In this document: piece by piece, positions 7,431 to 16,074 of the stretch
Layout of the letters: the number at the start of each line of letters is the position of its first letter
How positions within the stretch are numbered: position 1 is the stretch's first letter
Assembly: GCA_024639935.1 (NCBI GenBank)
Contig: JAHEFZ010000010.1
Coordinates: 1 to 53,941 of the forward strand
Origin: Microbacteriaceae bacterium
Lineage (GTDB): Bacteria > Actinomycetota > Actinomycetes > Actinomycetales > Microbacteriaceae
Direction of reading: 5' to 3'
Length of the DNA: 53,941 nt
Position numbers and translations under genes: made by a program
Notes under the pieces: generated by a model
Told to the model about the DNA's origin: nothing
Seen by the model: the letters and a program-made list of their open reading frames with translations, nothing else
Database searches by the model: none

Positions 7431-8905
7431 TGTCCCGTTTAGTCGGGCTGACGAGCTGGAACGCTGATTGGAAGGGTCTCAAGGTCCTCGTTGTGGGACT
7501 GGGCGTAACTGGTTTTTCCGTCGCGGACACGCTGTGGGAGTTGGGGTGTGAAACGTTCGTTGTGAGCGCAAGCGCCTCGGACGAGCACACCGCGATTCTT
7601 GACGTAATCGGAGTCGCGTATGCAATAGAACCGGACCAGAACAACATGGTCCCGTTAGCAGCCGACTTCGCGCCCGACCTGATTGTCGTGAGTCCGGGCA
7701 TTTCGCCTCAACATCCGATCGTGATGTGGGCAGCCACGGGAACAATCCAAATTTGGAGTGACATCGAACTCGCCTGGCGAATTCGAGACAAAGTGTTGAC
7801 CTCTGAGTGGATCCTCATCACAGGGACGAACGGAAAGACCACAACGACCCAGCTCGCGGCACACTTTTTATCGACAGCAGGGTTCCGGGTTGCGGCGGTT
7901 GGCAACATCGGTGTACCCGTCCTGGATGCTGTTCGCGACCCCACGGGTTTTGAATTCCTCGTCGTGGAGATTTCTAGTTTTCAATTGCACTGGTTGCCCA
8001 CCGGCGGAGAAGGCGCGCTTCGCCCCGTTGCCAGCGCGTGTCTCAACATTGCGAACGACCATCTCGATTGGCATGGCTCTTTCGAGGCATACCGCGCTGT
8101 GAAAGGCGCGGTGTATCACAACACTCGCAAGTCGGTGTTCTATAGCCGTATCGACCCGGCGACCGAGGCCCTTGTGCGCGACGCGAATGTCGAAGAGGGA
8201 TGCGAGGCAATTGGCTTCGGTCTGGTCACTCCAGACACCGGCGAATTGGGAACAATTGACGGCATATTGGTCGACCGCGCCTTTGTGTCCGATCGGCGGA
8301 ATAACGCCCAGGAATTGACGACTGTAGATCACCTTTCGGAACTCGGCTTTGCGACACCCCACATGATTCTCAATATCCTCGCTGCATCAGGAATGGCACT
8401 GTCTGTTGGGGCGTCCGCAGCCGATGTGGCCGCGGGGCTGGATTCTTTCCAACTCGACCACCACCGGTGTGAGACGGTAGCCGAACACGGCGGTGTGACG
8501 TGGGTCGACGATTCGAAAGCGACCAACGCGCATGCGGCGAATGCATCGCTTCGAGCATTCCCGTCGCTGGTCTGGATTGTCGGAGGGATGTTCAAGGGAA
8601 CGCAGATTGATGAGTTGGTGCAGGCGCACCGATCAAGACTTCGTGCGGTCATCGCCATCGGAGTCGATCGAGATGAGCCACGTCGCGTGATGGCAGAATG
8701 GGCGCCCGATGTGCCGTTTATCGAAATCGTCGCGGATGACGTCATGAACGCTGCTGTTTCAGCGGCGGCACGGAATGCGTCACCGGGAGACACGGTGCTG
8801 CTGGCACCCGCGGCCGCATCGATGGATCAATTTGATGATTACGCGGACCGTGGGCGTCAATTCCAAGCGGCGGTGCGCGCTCAGGTTGGTTTGACGGATG
8901 ACTAG
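7430..8905 (+). CDS. murD: UDP-N-acetylmuramoyl-L-alanine--D-glutamate ligase MurD
   Basis: A 491-residue Mur ligase adding D-glutamate to UDP-MurNAc-L-Ala. A Rossmann-like N-terminal domain starts with VLVVGLGVTGFSVAD (from about residue 20). The ATP loop GTNGKTTTT follows near residue 130, then NDHLDWHGS and, in the C-terminal domain, WVDDSKATNAHAA. All catalytic motifs look intact. The GTG at 7430 overlaps the mraY stop by one base and gives the usual N-terminus (SRLVGLTSW); an ATG at 7415 in the same frame lacks a ribosome site. The end overlaps ftsW by eight bases. Confidence 0.94.
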   Translation: MSRLVGLTSWNADWKGLKVLVVGLGVTGFSVADTLWELGCETFVVSASASDEHTAILDVIGVAYAIEPDQNNMVPLAADFAPDLIVVSPGISPQHPIVMWAATGTIQIWSDIELAWRIRDKVLTSEWILITGTNGKTTTTQLAAHFLSTAGFRVAAVGNIGVPVLDAVRDPTGFEFLVVEISSFQLHWLPTGGEGALRPVASACLNIANDHLDWHGSFEAYRAVKGAVYHNTRKSVFYSRIDPATEALVRDANVEEGCEAIGFGLVTPDTGELGTIDGILVDRAFVSDRRNNAQELTTVDHLSELGFATPHMILNILAASGMALSVGASAADVAAGLDSFQLDHHRCETVAEHGGVTWVDDSKATNAHAANASLRAFPSLVWIVGGMFKGTQIDELVQAHRSRLRAVIAIGVDRDEPRRVMAEWAPDVPFIEIVADDVMNAAVSAAARNASPGDTVLLAPAAASMDQFDDYADRGRQFQAAVRAQVGLTDD

Positions 8906-10049
8906 TCAGCGGTTCCGCCGCCTCCAACTGCGAAACCCGTTCGAGGCGGACTCGCCCATCGTCTCGATGCTCATTGCTGTGACAGTCCTGTTGTCGGTTT
9001 GCGGAGTATTCATGGTGCTGTCGGCGTCATCCGTGACAAGTGGCTTGAGCAATGGGGGAAATTTCTTCGCTGATGGTTTCATGCAGTTGGCGAGTGCAGT
9101 ACTCGGTGGGGCCGCATGCGTCACCATCGCACGGTGGCCAGTGTCGTTCTGGAGCAATGGAAGAAACTGGTTCGTCGGTCTCGGTTTCGTCTTGCAATTC
9201 GCGGTTCTCACAGTCGGCACAGAATATGGCGGCAACCGGAACTGGCTCGACATCGGGTTTTTCTCTTTTCAGCCCTCAGAATTCCTCAAATTGGCGGTGA
9301 TTGTGTGGTTTGCCTCGTGGATTCATGACAACGAGCACATGCTCGATGAGCCACTTCAGCGCTGGGTTCAACCATTGATTTGGGTTGGGGTCCCGATTGG
9401 AATGGTCGGTCTGGGCGGTGACCTGGGCACGACCGTGATTATGGGTCTCATCGTTTTGGGAATGCTTGCATTCGCGGGTATGCCTTCTCGCACGATTTGG
9501 ACCCTCGCGGCCATGGCGGCACTGGCCGCCTTCGCGCTCATTAACGTCGGAGGGTCAAACCGTGGTGCTCGATTCGAGGCGTGGATCCAAGGATGCACTC
9601 CCGAGCAATACGAGACCGTGTGTTGGCAGACGATGCACGGGCTGTGGGCCCTATCGTCCGGAGGGCTATTCGGACTCGGCCCCGGTAGCTCACGAGCAAA
9701 ATGGTCGTGGCTTCCTCATGCGGATTCTGACTACATTTTTGCGATTGTGGGCGAAGAATTGGGAATGGTGGGAGCGATTGCCTTGATCGTGCTTTTCGTT
9801 ACCCTCGCTGTCACGCTGATTCGGTTGATTCGCGAATTTCCTCAGCCGTTGACGCGCGTGCTGATCGGTGGTGTTTTTGTGTGGATTGTCGGTCAGGCAT
9901 TTGTCAATATCGCCGTCGTCCTCAACCTGCTCCCAGTCCTCGGAGTCCCGCTGCCGTTCATTTCTTCCGGCGGCTCTGCACTGGTGGCAAACTTTCTTGC
10001 GATCGGTGTATTGATCAGTTGCATACGGCACGAGGAACGTCTCGGATGA
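8898..10049 (+). CDS. ftsW: Lipid II polymerase FtsW (SEDS family)
   Basis: A 383-residue SEDS-family membrane protein with about ten membrane segments. SEDS proteins polymerise lipid II into glycan strands, FtsW acting with its class B partner FtsI. Visible signatures are YGGNRNWLDIG, GDLGTTV, DSDYIFAIVGEELG and PFISSGGSALVAN. The loop before DSDYIF contains GLGPGSSRAKW. Length is close to the family norm. It overlaps murD upstream and murG downstream (ATGA), consistent with translational coupling along the cluster. Confidence 0.95.
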   Translation: MTSQRFRRLQLRNPFEADSPIVSMLIAVTVLLSVCGVFMVLSASSVTSGLSNGGNFFADGFMQLASAVLGGAACVTIARWPVSFWSNGRNWFVGLGFVLQFAVLTVGTEYGGNRNWLDIGFFSFQPSEFLKLAVIVWFASWIHDNEHMLDEPLQRWVQPLIWVGVPIGMVGLGGDLGTTVIMGLIVLGMLAFAGMPSRTIWTLAAMAALAAFALINVGGSNRGARFEAWIQGCTPEQYETVCWQTMHGLWALSSGGLFGLGPGSSRAKWSWLPHADSDYIFAIVGEELGMVGAIALIVLFVTLAVTLIRLIREFPQPLTRVLIGGVFVWIVGQAFVNIAVVLNLLPVLGVPLPFISSGGSALVANFLAIGVLISCIRHEERLG

Positions 10050-10453
10050 CCGTATATCTGCTCGCGGGCGGGGGGACAGCGGGTCACGTCAATCCATTGT
10101 TGGCCACCGCCGATGCGATTCGCACACAAGAACCGAATTCAACGATTCTAGTTCTGGGCACTGCAGGGGGGCTGGAATCGAGATTGGTACCTGTTCGGGG
10201 ATACGAATTGCTGACAATCGAACGAATCCCGTTTCCGCGTCGGCTAAATTTTTCTGCCTTCACGTTTCCTGCTCGGTTTATTCGCGCGGTACGTCAGTCA
10301 AGGATGATAATCGCGTCACGAGGGGTGGACATCGTGGTGGGGTTCGGAGGATACGCCGCGGCACCCGCCTATGTAGCAGCCCGACTGTCCGGTATTCCGC
10401 TCGTTATTCACGAAGCTAACGCTCTTCCCGGTATGGGGGGCGCGGTTGACTAA
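10046..10453 (+). CDS. murG: MurG, N-terminal part of a frameshifted gene
   Basis: The 135 residues from the ATG at 10046 are the first half of MurG, the transferase that adds GlcNAc to lipid I to form lipid II. The N-terminal loop GGGTAGHVNP and the HEANALPG motif (about residues 122-129) are typical. The frame then runs into GMGGAVD and a stop at 10451. The next frame resumes MurG at once with ARLTKYVAV. Relatives have a few more residues (Asn-Arg-Leu-Gly type) between PGMG and ARLT. The break falls at a run of six G (10435-10440). A true small deletion, a one-base homopolymer error or slippage are all possible. Confidence 0.85.
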   Translation: MTVYLLAGGGTAGHVNPLLATADAIRTQEPNSTILVLGTAGGLESRLVPVRGYELLTIERIPFPRRLNFSAFTFPARFIRAVRQSRMIIASRGVDIVVGFGGYAAAPAYVAARLSGIPLVIHEANALPGMGGAVD

Positions 10454-11117
10454 ATACGTCGCGGTGACCTTCCCGGACACGCCACTTCCCCATTCACAAC
10501 TAACGGGAATGCCGCTCCAAACCGAAATTGCCACTCTTGACCGCACCGCAACGCGTTCTGAGGCCCTTCGCCACTTCGGACTCGCCGCTAATCGCCCGGT
10601 TTTGCTGGTAACAGGTGGATCGACGGGCGCGGCGCGAATCAACGCGACCGTGGCCGAGACGGCAGCCGATGTGAGGAAAGCCGGTTGGCAAATCATTCAC
10701 ACTGTGGGCGAAACACGAAATTTTATCGACCCACAAATTCAGGGTTATCGCGCACTTCCGTATTGCGATCGAATGGATCTTGCGTTGGCGGCCGCAGATT
10801 TCGTTGTCGCTCGATCTGGCGCCGCCACGGTCAGTGAACTGGCGGGACTGGGCATTCCGTCGGTATTTGTGCCCTATCCGGTTGGTAACGGCGAGCAGGA
10901 ATTGAACGTTCGTGACCTCGTCTCGGCGGGAGGCGCAATCCTCTGTCGGGACGCTGAGTTCAGCGCGGAGTGGGTGCGTGGCACACTGATTCCCTTGTTG
11001 TCGAACAACAAACAACGCGACGCGATGTCGAGCCGAGCGACTGCTACGGGTATTCGAAATGGTGCCGAGCGACTCACAAACATCGTGTTCGCAGCGCTCG
11101 CCGCGACACGGGCTTAG
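10446..11117 (+). CDS. murG: MurG, C-terminal part of a frameshifted gene
   Basis: The second half of MurG, 223 residues if read from the TTG at 10446, which overlaps the end of the first half. It continues the family from TKYVAVTFPDT, through TGGSTGAARIN (donor UDP-GlcNAc domain), to ARSGAATVSELAGLGIPSVFVPYP, the conserved nucleotide-sugar site. Together the halves add up to about 358 residues, the usual MurG length, and no other defect is visible. Codon use and the conserved residues show no sign of old decay, so the break is recent, an artefact, or bridged. No convincing ribosome site precedes the TTG, so independent translation is doubtful. Confidence 0.85.
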   Translation: MTKYVAVTFPDTPLPHSQLTGMPLQTEIATLDRTATRSEALRHFGLAANRPVLLVTGGSTGAARINATVAETAADVRKAGWQIIHTVGETRNFIDPQIQGYRALPYCDRMDLALAAADFVVARSGAATVSELAGLGIPSVFVPYPVGNGEQELNVRDLVSAGGAILCRDAEFSAEWVRGTLIPLLSNNKQRDAMSSRATATGIRNGAERLTNIVFAALAATRA

Positions 11118-11126
11118 GGTTGAGTC

Positions 11127-12518
11127 GTGATTGTGCCCGACTTGACGGTTGAACTCCCCGACGAACTCGGCCGGGTCCATTTCATCGGGATCGGCGGAAG
11201 CGGCATGAGCGGCATTGCCCGCATGTTTCGCGAGAAGGGCATTGTTGTCACCGGCTCGGACCGTTCTGAGTCCCGCACAGTGACGGACCTTCGGGCACAG
11301 GGAATAGACGTTCAGATTGGACACGAACCGGTGTCGGTGCGTGATGCCAATACGGTCGTGGTTACCGGAGCGCTGTGGGCGGACAATCCTGAATTGGTTT
11401 GGGCGATCGACAACGGACTTCGCGTGGTGCATCGGTCACTTGCTCTGGCGTGGCTTGTTCGCAACCATCGGGTGTTGTCGGTGGCGGGAGCCCACGGGAA
11501 AACTACCTCGACGGCGATGATTGTGACGGGACTTCGCCATGTCGGTCGCTCTCCGTCGTTTGTCAATGGTGGCGTTTTGACAAACATTGGCACATCGTTC
11601 GGGCAAGGTACTGACGCCGAATTCGTCATCGAAGCCGATGAATCGGATGGGTCCTTCCTCGTTTATCCGACATCGATCGGACTGATCACGAATATCGACA
11701 CCGACCATCGAGACCATTACGGTTCGGACGCGGCCTTCGACGACGCGTTCGTGGCATTCGCCAACAGTTGTCGTGAGGTTGTAATTGTCTCGGGAGATGA
11801 CCCGACTCTTCGGCGACTGATGCCGCGAATCACGACCACGACAGTGACCTTCGGCGAATCGGCCGAGGTCGATTTTCGCGTGAGCAATATCGAATCGTCG
11901 TCAGACGGTGTCTCCGCAACAATTACCCACGGCGACGAGGTCATCGCATTTCGGTTGCCCGTACCCGGAGCGCACAATGCTCTCAATGCTGCGGGTGCAA
12001 TCGCACTGTTGTGCACTCTCGGCGTCGAATTCCCTGCGGCGGCAACAGCGCTAAGTGATTTCTCGGGAACCGGTCGACGTTTTGAGCTCATTAACACGTC
12101 CCGAGGTGTCCGTGTTTACGACGACTACGCCCACCATCCGCGCGAAGTTCGCGCAGCGTTGGCCACGGCAAGAAGTGTTGTGGGTCAGGGGCGAATAATC
12201 GCAATCCACCAGCCCCATTTGTATTCGAGAACGAGAGACATGGCGGTCGATTTCGCTCGTGAGTATGAACGTGGCGCTGACTTCACCGTTGTCCTCAACG
12301 TTTATGGCGCGCGGGAGGATCCGATCGAGGGCGTAACAGGCGCTCTCGTTGCTCAGGCGTTCAACGACCCGACGCGTGTGTCCTACTGTCCAAATTGGTC
12401 GGACGCCGCAAAAGCTGCCGCGGCGAGGGCAGAAGCGGGTGACATCATCATGACCCTGTCCTGCGGTGATGTATATCGCATCATCCCCTCGGTCGTTGCG
12501 GAACTAGACGGACCGTGA
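11127..12518 (+). CDS. murC: UDP-N-acetylmuramate--L-alanine ligase MurC
   Basis: A 463-residue Mur ligase that starts the stem peptide by joining L-alanine to UDP-MurNAc. The N-terminal nucleotide-sugar motif is FIGIGGSGMSGIA (about residues 19-31), the ATP loop GAHGKTTS is near residue 118, EADESDGSF and DTDHRDHYGS follow, and the C-terminal domain has VYDDYAHHPREVRA. All are intact. The GTG start at 11127 lies nine bases after murG, and the end overlaps ftsQ by four bases (GTGA). Confidence 0.95.
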   Translation: MIVPDLTVELPDELGRVHFIGIGGSGMSGIARMFREKGIVVTGSDRSESRTVTDLRAQGIDVQIGHEPVSVRDANTVVVTGALWADNPELVWAIDNGLRVVHRSLALAWLVRNHRVLSVAGAHGKTTSTAMIVTGLRHVGRSPSFVNGGVLTNIGTSFGQGTDAEFVIEADESDGSFLVYPTSIGLITNIDTDHRDHYGSDAAFDDAFVAFANSCREVVIVSGDDPTLRRLMPRITTTTVTFGESAEVDFRVSNIESSSDGVSATITHGDEVIAFRLPVPGAHNALNAAGAIALLCTLGVEFPAAATALSDFSGTGRRFELINTSRGVRVYDDYAHHPREVRAALATARSVVGQGRIIAIHQPHLYSRTRDMAVDFAREYERGADFTVVLNVYGAREDPIEGVTGALVAQAFNDPTRVSYCPNWSDAAKAAAARAEAGDIIMTLSCGDVYRIIPSVVAELDGP

Positions 12519-13339
12519 AGCGCCCCGACCTGCCCGGAGCGCCCGGTTCGCAGCGATCAGTTCGGGATTCGGTGCGATTTGTTGTGGGTGCCGAGAAAGC
12601 GAGTCGATTCGCTAACCGAGAATCGGACGAACGACGATTTACGGCTGGGCGGCGCCGACAACGGCGCGCGTGGCTAACGGGTGGCGGGATGCTCGTCGCG
12701 ATGGCACTTGTTGTCACGGGAATTGTGATGTCGCCGCTCCTCACGCTGACAGACATCGTCGTGAAGGGACGGGAGGCCGTTCCCGAACGGGTGATAGCTG
12801 GTGCGGCTTCCGACCAGGTTGGTCAGCCTCTCGTTGCACTCAACTTCGATGCGATTCGTGAACGGCTGAATTCGGTGACGCGTATTCAGTCATTCGCGAC
12901 TGAGATTCAGCCCCCACACACTCTTGTCATTCGCGTTGTCGAACGGCAAGCGATTGGTTTTATGGCTAGTGACTCTCACTGGGAAGTTGTCGACGCGGCC
13001 GGTGTCGTCATTGACACGGTCTCGGACAAACCAGCAGGAATTCCCGAACTTTTAGCGGGGTCCACCACGGACATCTCGTTTGGCGCCATCGCAGAGACGC
13101 TGGTTATGTTGCCGAGCACTATCCGAGACAACATTGCGTTGATTTCTGCCCCGACACGGGACAGTGTTCGGTTCACTCTTCGCGGGGTGGGTCACGAAAT
13201 TGTTTGGGGCTCTCCCGACAATTCGTCGGTAAAGATTGTGGTGATGGATCGCGCTCTTCGCGTCGCTGATCGGTCGAACGGTGTTTATGAGATTGATGTT
13301 TCTGCCCCGGACAACATTGTTTTACAGCCGATGGGCTAA
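12515..13339 (+). CDS. ftsQ: FtsQ-like division protein
   Basis: A 274-residue bitopic protein in the ftsQ position. An arginine-rich cytoplasmic N-terminus of about 50 residues is followed by one membrane segment (about residues 54-74) and then a POTRA-type domain beginning LTLTDIVVKGREAVPERVI. The rest is the extracytoplasmic beta domain that contacts FtsB and FtsL in known systems. GTG start, overlapping murC. No ddl gene stands between murC and ftsQ here. The sequence is weakly conserved but topology, POTRA and position agree. Confidence 0.88.
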   Translation: MKRPDLPGAPGSQRSVRDSVRFVVGAEKASRFANRESDERRFTAGRRRQRRAWLTGGGMLVAMALVVTGIVMSPLLTLTDIVVKGREAVPERVIAGAASDQVGQPLVALNFDAIRERLNSVTRIQSFATEIQPPHTLVIRVVERQAIGFMASDSHWEVVDAAGVVIDTVSDKPAGIPELLAGSTTDISFGAIAETLVMLPSTIRDNIALISAPTRDSVRFTLRGVGHEIVWGSPDNSSVKIVVMDRALRVADRSNGVYEIDVSAPDNIVLQPMG

Positions 13340-13372
13340 TTCCCGACACGCCGAGTGCGTTAGCGGAGTAGT

Positions 13373-13401
13373 GGCGCCCACCTGACTACCGTGTGGGTGC
13401 C
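13373..13401 (+). other. Hairpin in the ftsQ-ftsZ gap
   Basis: GGCGCCCAC (13373-13381) pairs with GTGGGTGCC (13393-13401), with one G-T wobble and an 11-base loop. There is no T run, so a plain intrinsic terminator is unlikely. It lies in the 117-base gap before ftsZ, together with a TTGACT hexamer at 13421, and may mark a processing site or a separate ftsZ transcript. Confidence 0.4.
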
Positions 13402-13456
13402 TGAAAGGGCAGGAAAAGTCTTGACTTCAAGTTGAGCCTGAACGTTGGAGGAATCC

Positions 13457-14572
13457 ATGGCATCCGCAAGCAACAATTATCTCGCGGTCATCAAGGTTGT
13501 CGGCGTCGGTGGTGGGGGTGTCAATGCGGTCAATCGAATGATCGACACCAAAATCAAAGGCGTCGAGTACATTGCGGTCAACACGGACGCGCAGGCCCTT
13601 CTGCTCAGCGATGCCGATGTCAAACTCGATGTCGGGCGGCAACTTACCCGTGGACTTGGTGCTGGAGCCGATCCAGAGGTTGGCCGTCGCGCCGCGGAGG
13701 ATCACGCAACAGAAATCGAAGAAAGTCTCGCTGGCGCTGACCTCGTCTTTGTCACAGCGGGCGAAGGTGGCGGCACCGGTACCGGTGGCGCACCTGTCGT
13801 CGCGCGAATCGCGAAGTCAATCGGTGCCTTAACAATTGGCGTGGTGACGACGCCGTTTGGCTTCGAAGCGCGTCGCCGCCGCGAACAGGCTGAAGCGGGG
13901 GTTCAACGCCTTCGCGAAGAAGTGGACACGTTGATTGTTGTGCCCAATGACCGACTACTTCAACTCGCTGACCCTACGATTTCGGTGACCGAAGCCTTTG
14001 CGATCGCGGATGAAGTTCTGCTCGCCGGCGTTCAGGGCATCACGAACCTCATAACAAACCCCGGGTTAATTAACTTGGATTTCGCCGACGTTCGAAGCGT
14101 CATGCACGGTGCAGGAACGTCGCTCATGGGAATCGGAAGCGCACGCGGTGCCGAACGAGCGATCAAGGCAACGGAGATGGCGATTGCGTCGCCGATGCTC
14201 GACCAAACGATTAACGGCGCACACGGAGTGCTGTTGTCATTCCAGGCAGGTTCCAATCTTTCCATCATGGAGGTCAACGAGGCTGCGTCGCTCATCTCGG
14301 ACGTCATTCATCCCGAAGCCAACTTCATCTGGGGAATGGGTATTGACGACACTCTCGGTGACGAGGTGCGCGTGACGGTGATTGCCGCGGGATTCGACGA
14401 GCGCGATACTGTGCGACCAGAACGTATGGGCACGGTCGCGTCGTTTCAGACCCTCGATGAGGAACTTCAGCACAGTGATTTCGGCAGCTCGGGAACGACG
14501 ACCGACATACCGGTGTTAACCGACCAGTTTGCCGATTCCGACGCGTACGACCTTCCCGAATTTCTTCAGTAG
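13457..14572 (+). CDS. ftsZ: Cell division GTPase FtsZ
   Basis: A 371-residue tubulin homologue that polymerises into the Z-ring. The GTP-binding loop GGGTGTG is at residues 104-110, the N-terminal glycine loop [13 protein letters not shown] at about 16-28, and the T7 region NLDFADV is present. The C-terminal tail is short and ends in YDLPEFLQ, matching the conserved peptide that binds FtsA/SepF-type anchors. The ATG at 13457 is preferred because TTGGAGGAA before it is an ideal ribosome site; the upstream TTG at 13445 lies within that site. SepF, the likely membrane anchor, is encoded two genes downstream. Confidence 0.98.
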   Translation: MASASNNYLAVIKVVGVGGGGVNAVNRMIDTKIKGVEYIAVNTDAQALLLSDADVKLDVGRQLTRGLGAGADPEVGRRAAEDHATEIEESLAGADLVFVTAGEGGGTGTGGAPVVARIAKSIGALTIGVVTTPFGFEARRRREQAEAGVQRLREEVDTLIVVPNDRLLQLADPTISVTEAFAIADEVLLAGVQGITNLITNPGLINLDFADVRSVMHGAGTSLMGIGSARGAERAIKATEMAIASPMLDQTINGAHGVLLSFQAGSNLSIMEVNEAASLISDVIHPEANFIWGMGIDDTLGDEVRVTVIAAGFDERDTVRPERMGTVASFQTLDEELQHSDFGSSGTTTDIPVLTDQFADSDAYDLPEFLQ

Positions 14573-14578
14573 CTCGTT

Positions 14579-15253
14579 GTGCGGTCCGCAGCCGAACGAT
14601 GGCAAGTGGTGTGCGCCGATGTGGCGGACGAATGCGCGAAGTGGGGGCGCGATTTTCACGACGTCACGCTTGTCGTCGTGACAAAGTTTCACCCAGTCTC
14701 TGTTATCGAGGAACTACTGAACGTGGGCGCTCGCCATTTTGGTGAGAGCAGGCACCAAGACGCGGCGCCCAAGGCTGATGCGCTCGAGGGTCGGGAATTG
14801 ACCTGGCATTTCGTCGGGCAAATTCAGTCAAACAAGGCCAGGGCGATCGCGAAGTATGCCTCCGTTATTCACTCGTTGGATCGCGATTCCGTGGTGGACG
14901 CCCTCGCCACATCCGAACATCGGGTTGATGGCTTTATTGAACTGAACTTGACCGACGATCCCGGTCGTGGGGGAGTGCAAACCGCCGACGACATGTTGCG
15001 GCTCGCCGAGCGAATCCTCGTCGCTGGCACAATTGACCTCCAAGGTGTGATGGCGGTAGCACCTCAAAACGCTGACCCTGGTAAGGCATTCGCGCAAGTT
15101 GCAACGATGTCGGAGATACTTCGGCAGGCCCACCCGAGCGCGACGAACATCTCGGCGGGAATGAGTGCCGATTGGCAACAGGCCATTGAGCATGGCGCGA
15201 CACACCTTCGAATTGGTTCGTCAATCACGGGAAATCGCCCAACACCGCGTTAA
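14579..15253 (+). CDS. yggS: YggS/PROSC family pyridoxal-phosphate homeostasis protein
   Basis: A 224-residue single-domain PLP-binding protein with an alanine-racemase-type barrel. The cofactor lysine is in LVVVTKFHP (about residue 40), followed by GESRHQDAAPKA and WHFVGQIQSNKAR, all family signatures; the C-terminal SAGMSADWQQAIEHGATHLRIG binds the phosphate. It balances free PLP and amino acid pools rather than acting as an enzyme. The GTG at 14579 comes six bases after ftsZ. Its place between ftsZ and sepF is the usual one in Gram-positive bacteria. Confidence 0.93.
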   Translation: MRSAAERWQVVCADVADECAKWGRDFHDVTLVVVTKFHPVSVIEELLNVGARHFGESRHQDAAPKADALEGRELTWHFVGQIQSNKARAIAKYASVIHSLDRDSVVDALATSEHRVDGFIELNLTDDPGRGGVQTADDMLRLAERILVAGTIDLQGVMAVAPQNADPGKAFAQVATMSEILRQAHPSATNISAGMSADWQQAIEHGATHLRIGSSITGNRPTPR

Positions 15254-15285
15254 TCTGTTGAAAACCTCAAGGAGAGGAAATCGTC

Positions 15286-15732
15286 ATGAGGAAAACGCTT
15301 GAATATCTTGGGTTCGTTTCATCACCATCACAATTTCCCCGTGAGCGCTCGAGCGTCCGGCCCGAAGTGCCTCGTAACACGGGACCTCGTCACGTCGCTG
15401 CGCCGGTGCGCTCGATGAGCCGATCACGTCATGAACCGGCATATTCGGTCATTCACACGATGCGACCTCGACGATATGCGTCGGACGCATCAGGCATTGC
15501 AGAGACGTTCGCTGACGGATCACCGATCATCGTGGACTTGTCGATGATGCAAGAGTCGGAAGTGAGGCGCCTAATTGACTTCATGTCGGGTCTCGTCAAG
15601 GGTCTGGACGGCACCATTCGACGCGTTGCGGTCAAGGTGTTCATGTTGACCCCCGCCGGGATCGAACAGTTCGACGACGAACTTGACCAGAACAGCCTGC
15701 AGACGAGCGACGACGAAGAACTCCTGGCATAG
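15286..15732 (+). CDS. sepF: Division protein SepF
   Basis: A 148-residue SepF. The N-terminus RKTLEYLGFV is a short amphipathic membrane-binding helix, then a basic linker of about 50 residues, then the globular domain with IVDLSMMQESEVRRLIDFMSGLVKGLDGTI. The acidic C-terminus (TSDDEELLA) is unusual but short. SepF binds the FtsZ tail and anchors the Z-ring to the membrane; no ftsA is seen, as expected in Actinobacteria. The ribosome site AAGGAGAGG is strong. The yggT start follows four bases after the stop. Confidence 0.94.
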   Translation: MRKTLEYLGFVSSPSQFPRERSSVRPEVPRNTGPRHVAAPVRSMSRSRHEPAYSVIHTMRPRRYASDASGIAETFADGSPIIVDLSMMQESEVRRLIDFMSGLVKGLDGTIRRVAVKVFMLTPAGIEQFDDELDQNSLQTSDDEELLA

Positions 15733-15735
15733 TCC

Positions 15736-16014
15736 ATGCCAGGGCTGGGCAACATCCTCTGGGGGATTCTGTGGTGCTTCTCGGCATTGCTGTGGATTCG
15801 CTTCATTCTGGAGTGGATTCAGCAAATCGCGCCGCAGTGGCGTCCGCGTGGCCTCGTGCTGCTCATCGCTGAAGCGACATACACGGTGACAGACCCACCG
15901 TTACGTTTTCTCCGACGATTTATCAAGCCGCTGCGTTTGGGTGCAGTGGCGATCGACCTGTCGTGGACGTTGTTGCTGTTCGGCACGTACATTGCAATGT
16001 CCTGGGTTGTTTAG
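15736..16014 (+). CDS. YggT family small membrane protein
   Basis: A 92-residue protein with two hydrophobic segments (about 6-26 and 70-91) and the connecting TVTDPPLRFLRRFIKPLRLG, the YggT signature. Function is not established; the family is almost always next to sepF and divIVA in Gram-positive genomes and is thought to act in division or envelope stress. It follows sepF by three bases. Confidence 0.9.
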   Translation: MPGLGNILWGILWCFSALLWIRFILEWIQQIAPQWRPRGLVLLIAEATYTVTDPPLRFLRRFIKPLRLGAVAIDLSWTLLLFGTYIAMSWVV

Positions 16015-16034
16015 GGTTCGCGGTAAAGTGTTGT

Positions 16035-16052
16035 CAACCGAAAAAGCGGTTG
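16035..16052 (+). other. Short hairpin in the divIVA leader
   Basis: CAACCG (16035-16040) pairs with CGGTTG (16047-16052) around an AAAAAG loop. A TAAAGT hexamer at 16024 just upstream could be a -10 element, which would place this hairpin at the very 5' end of a separate divIVA transcript. No T run follows. Confidence 0.35.
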
Positions 16053-16074
16053 TCCTAAGGAATGAGGCCGGCCA

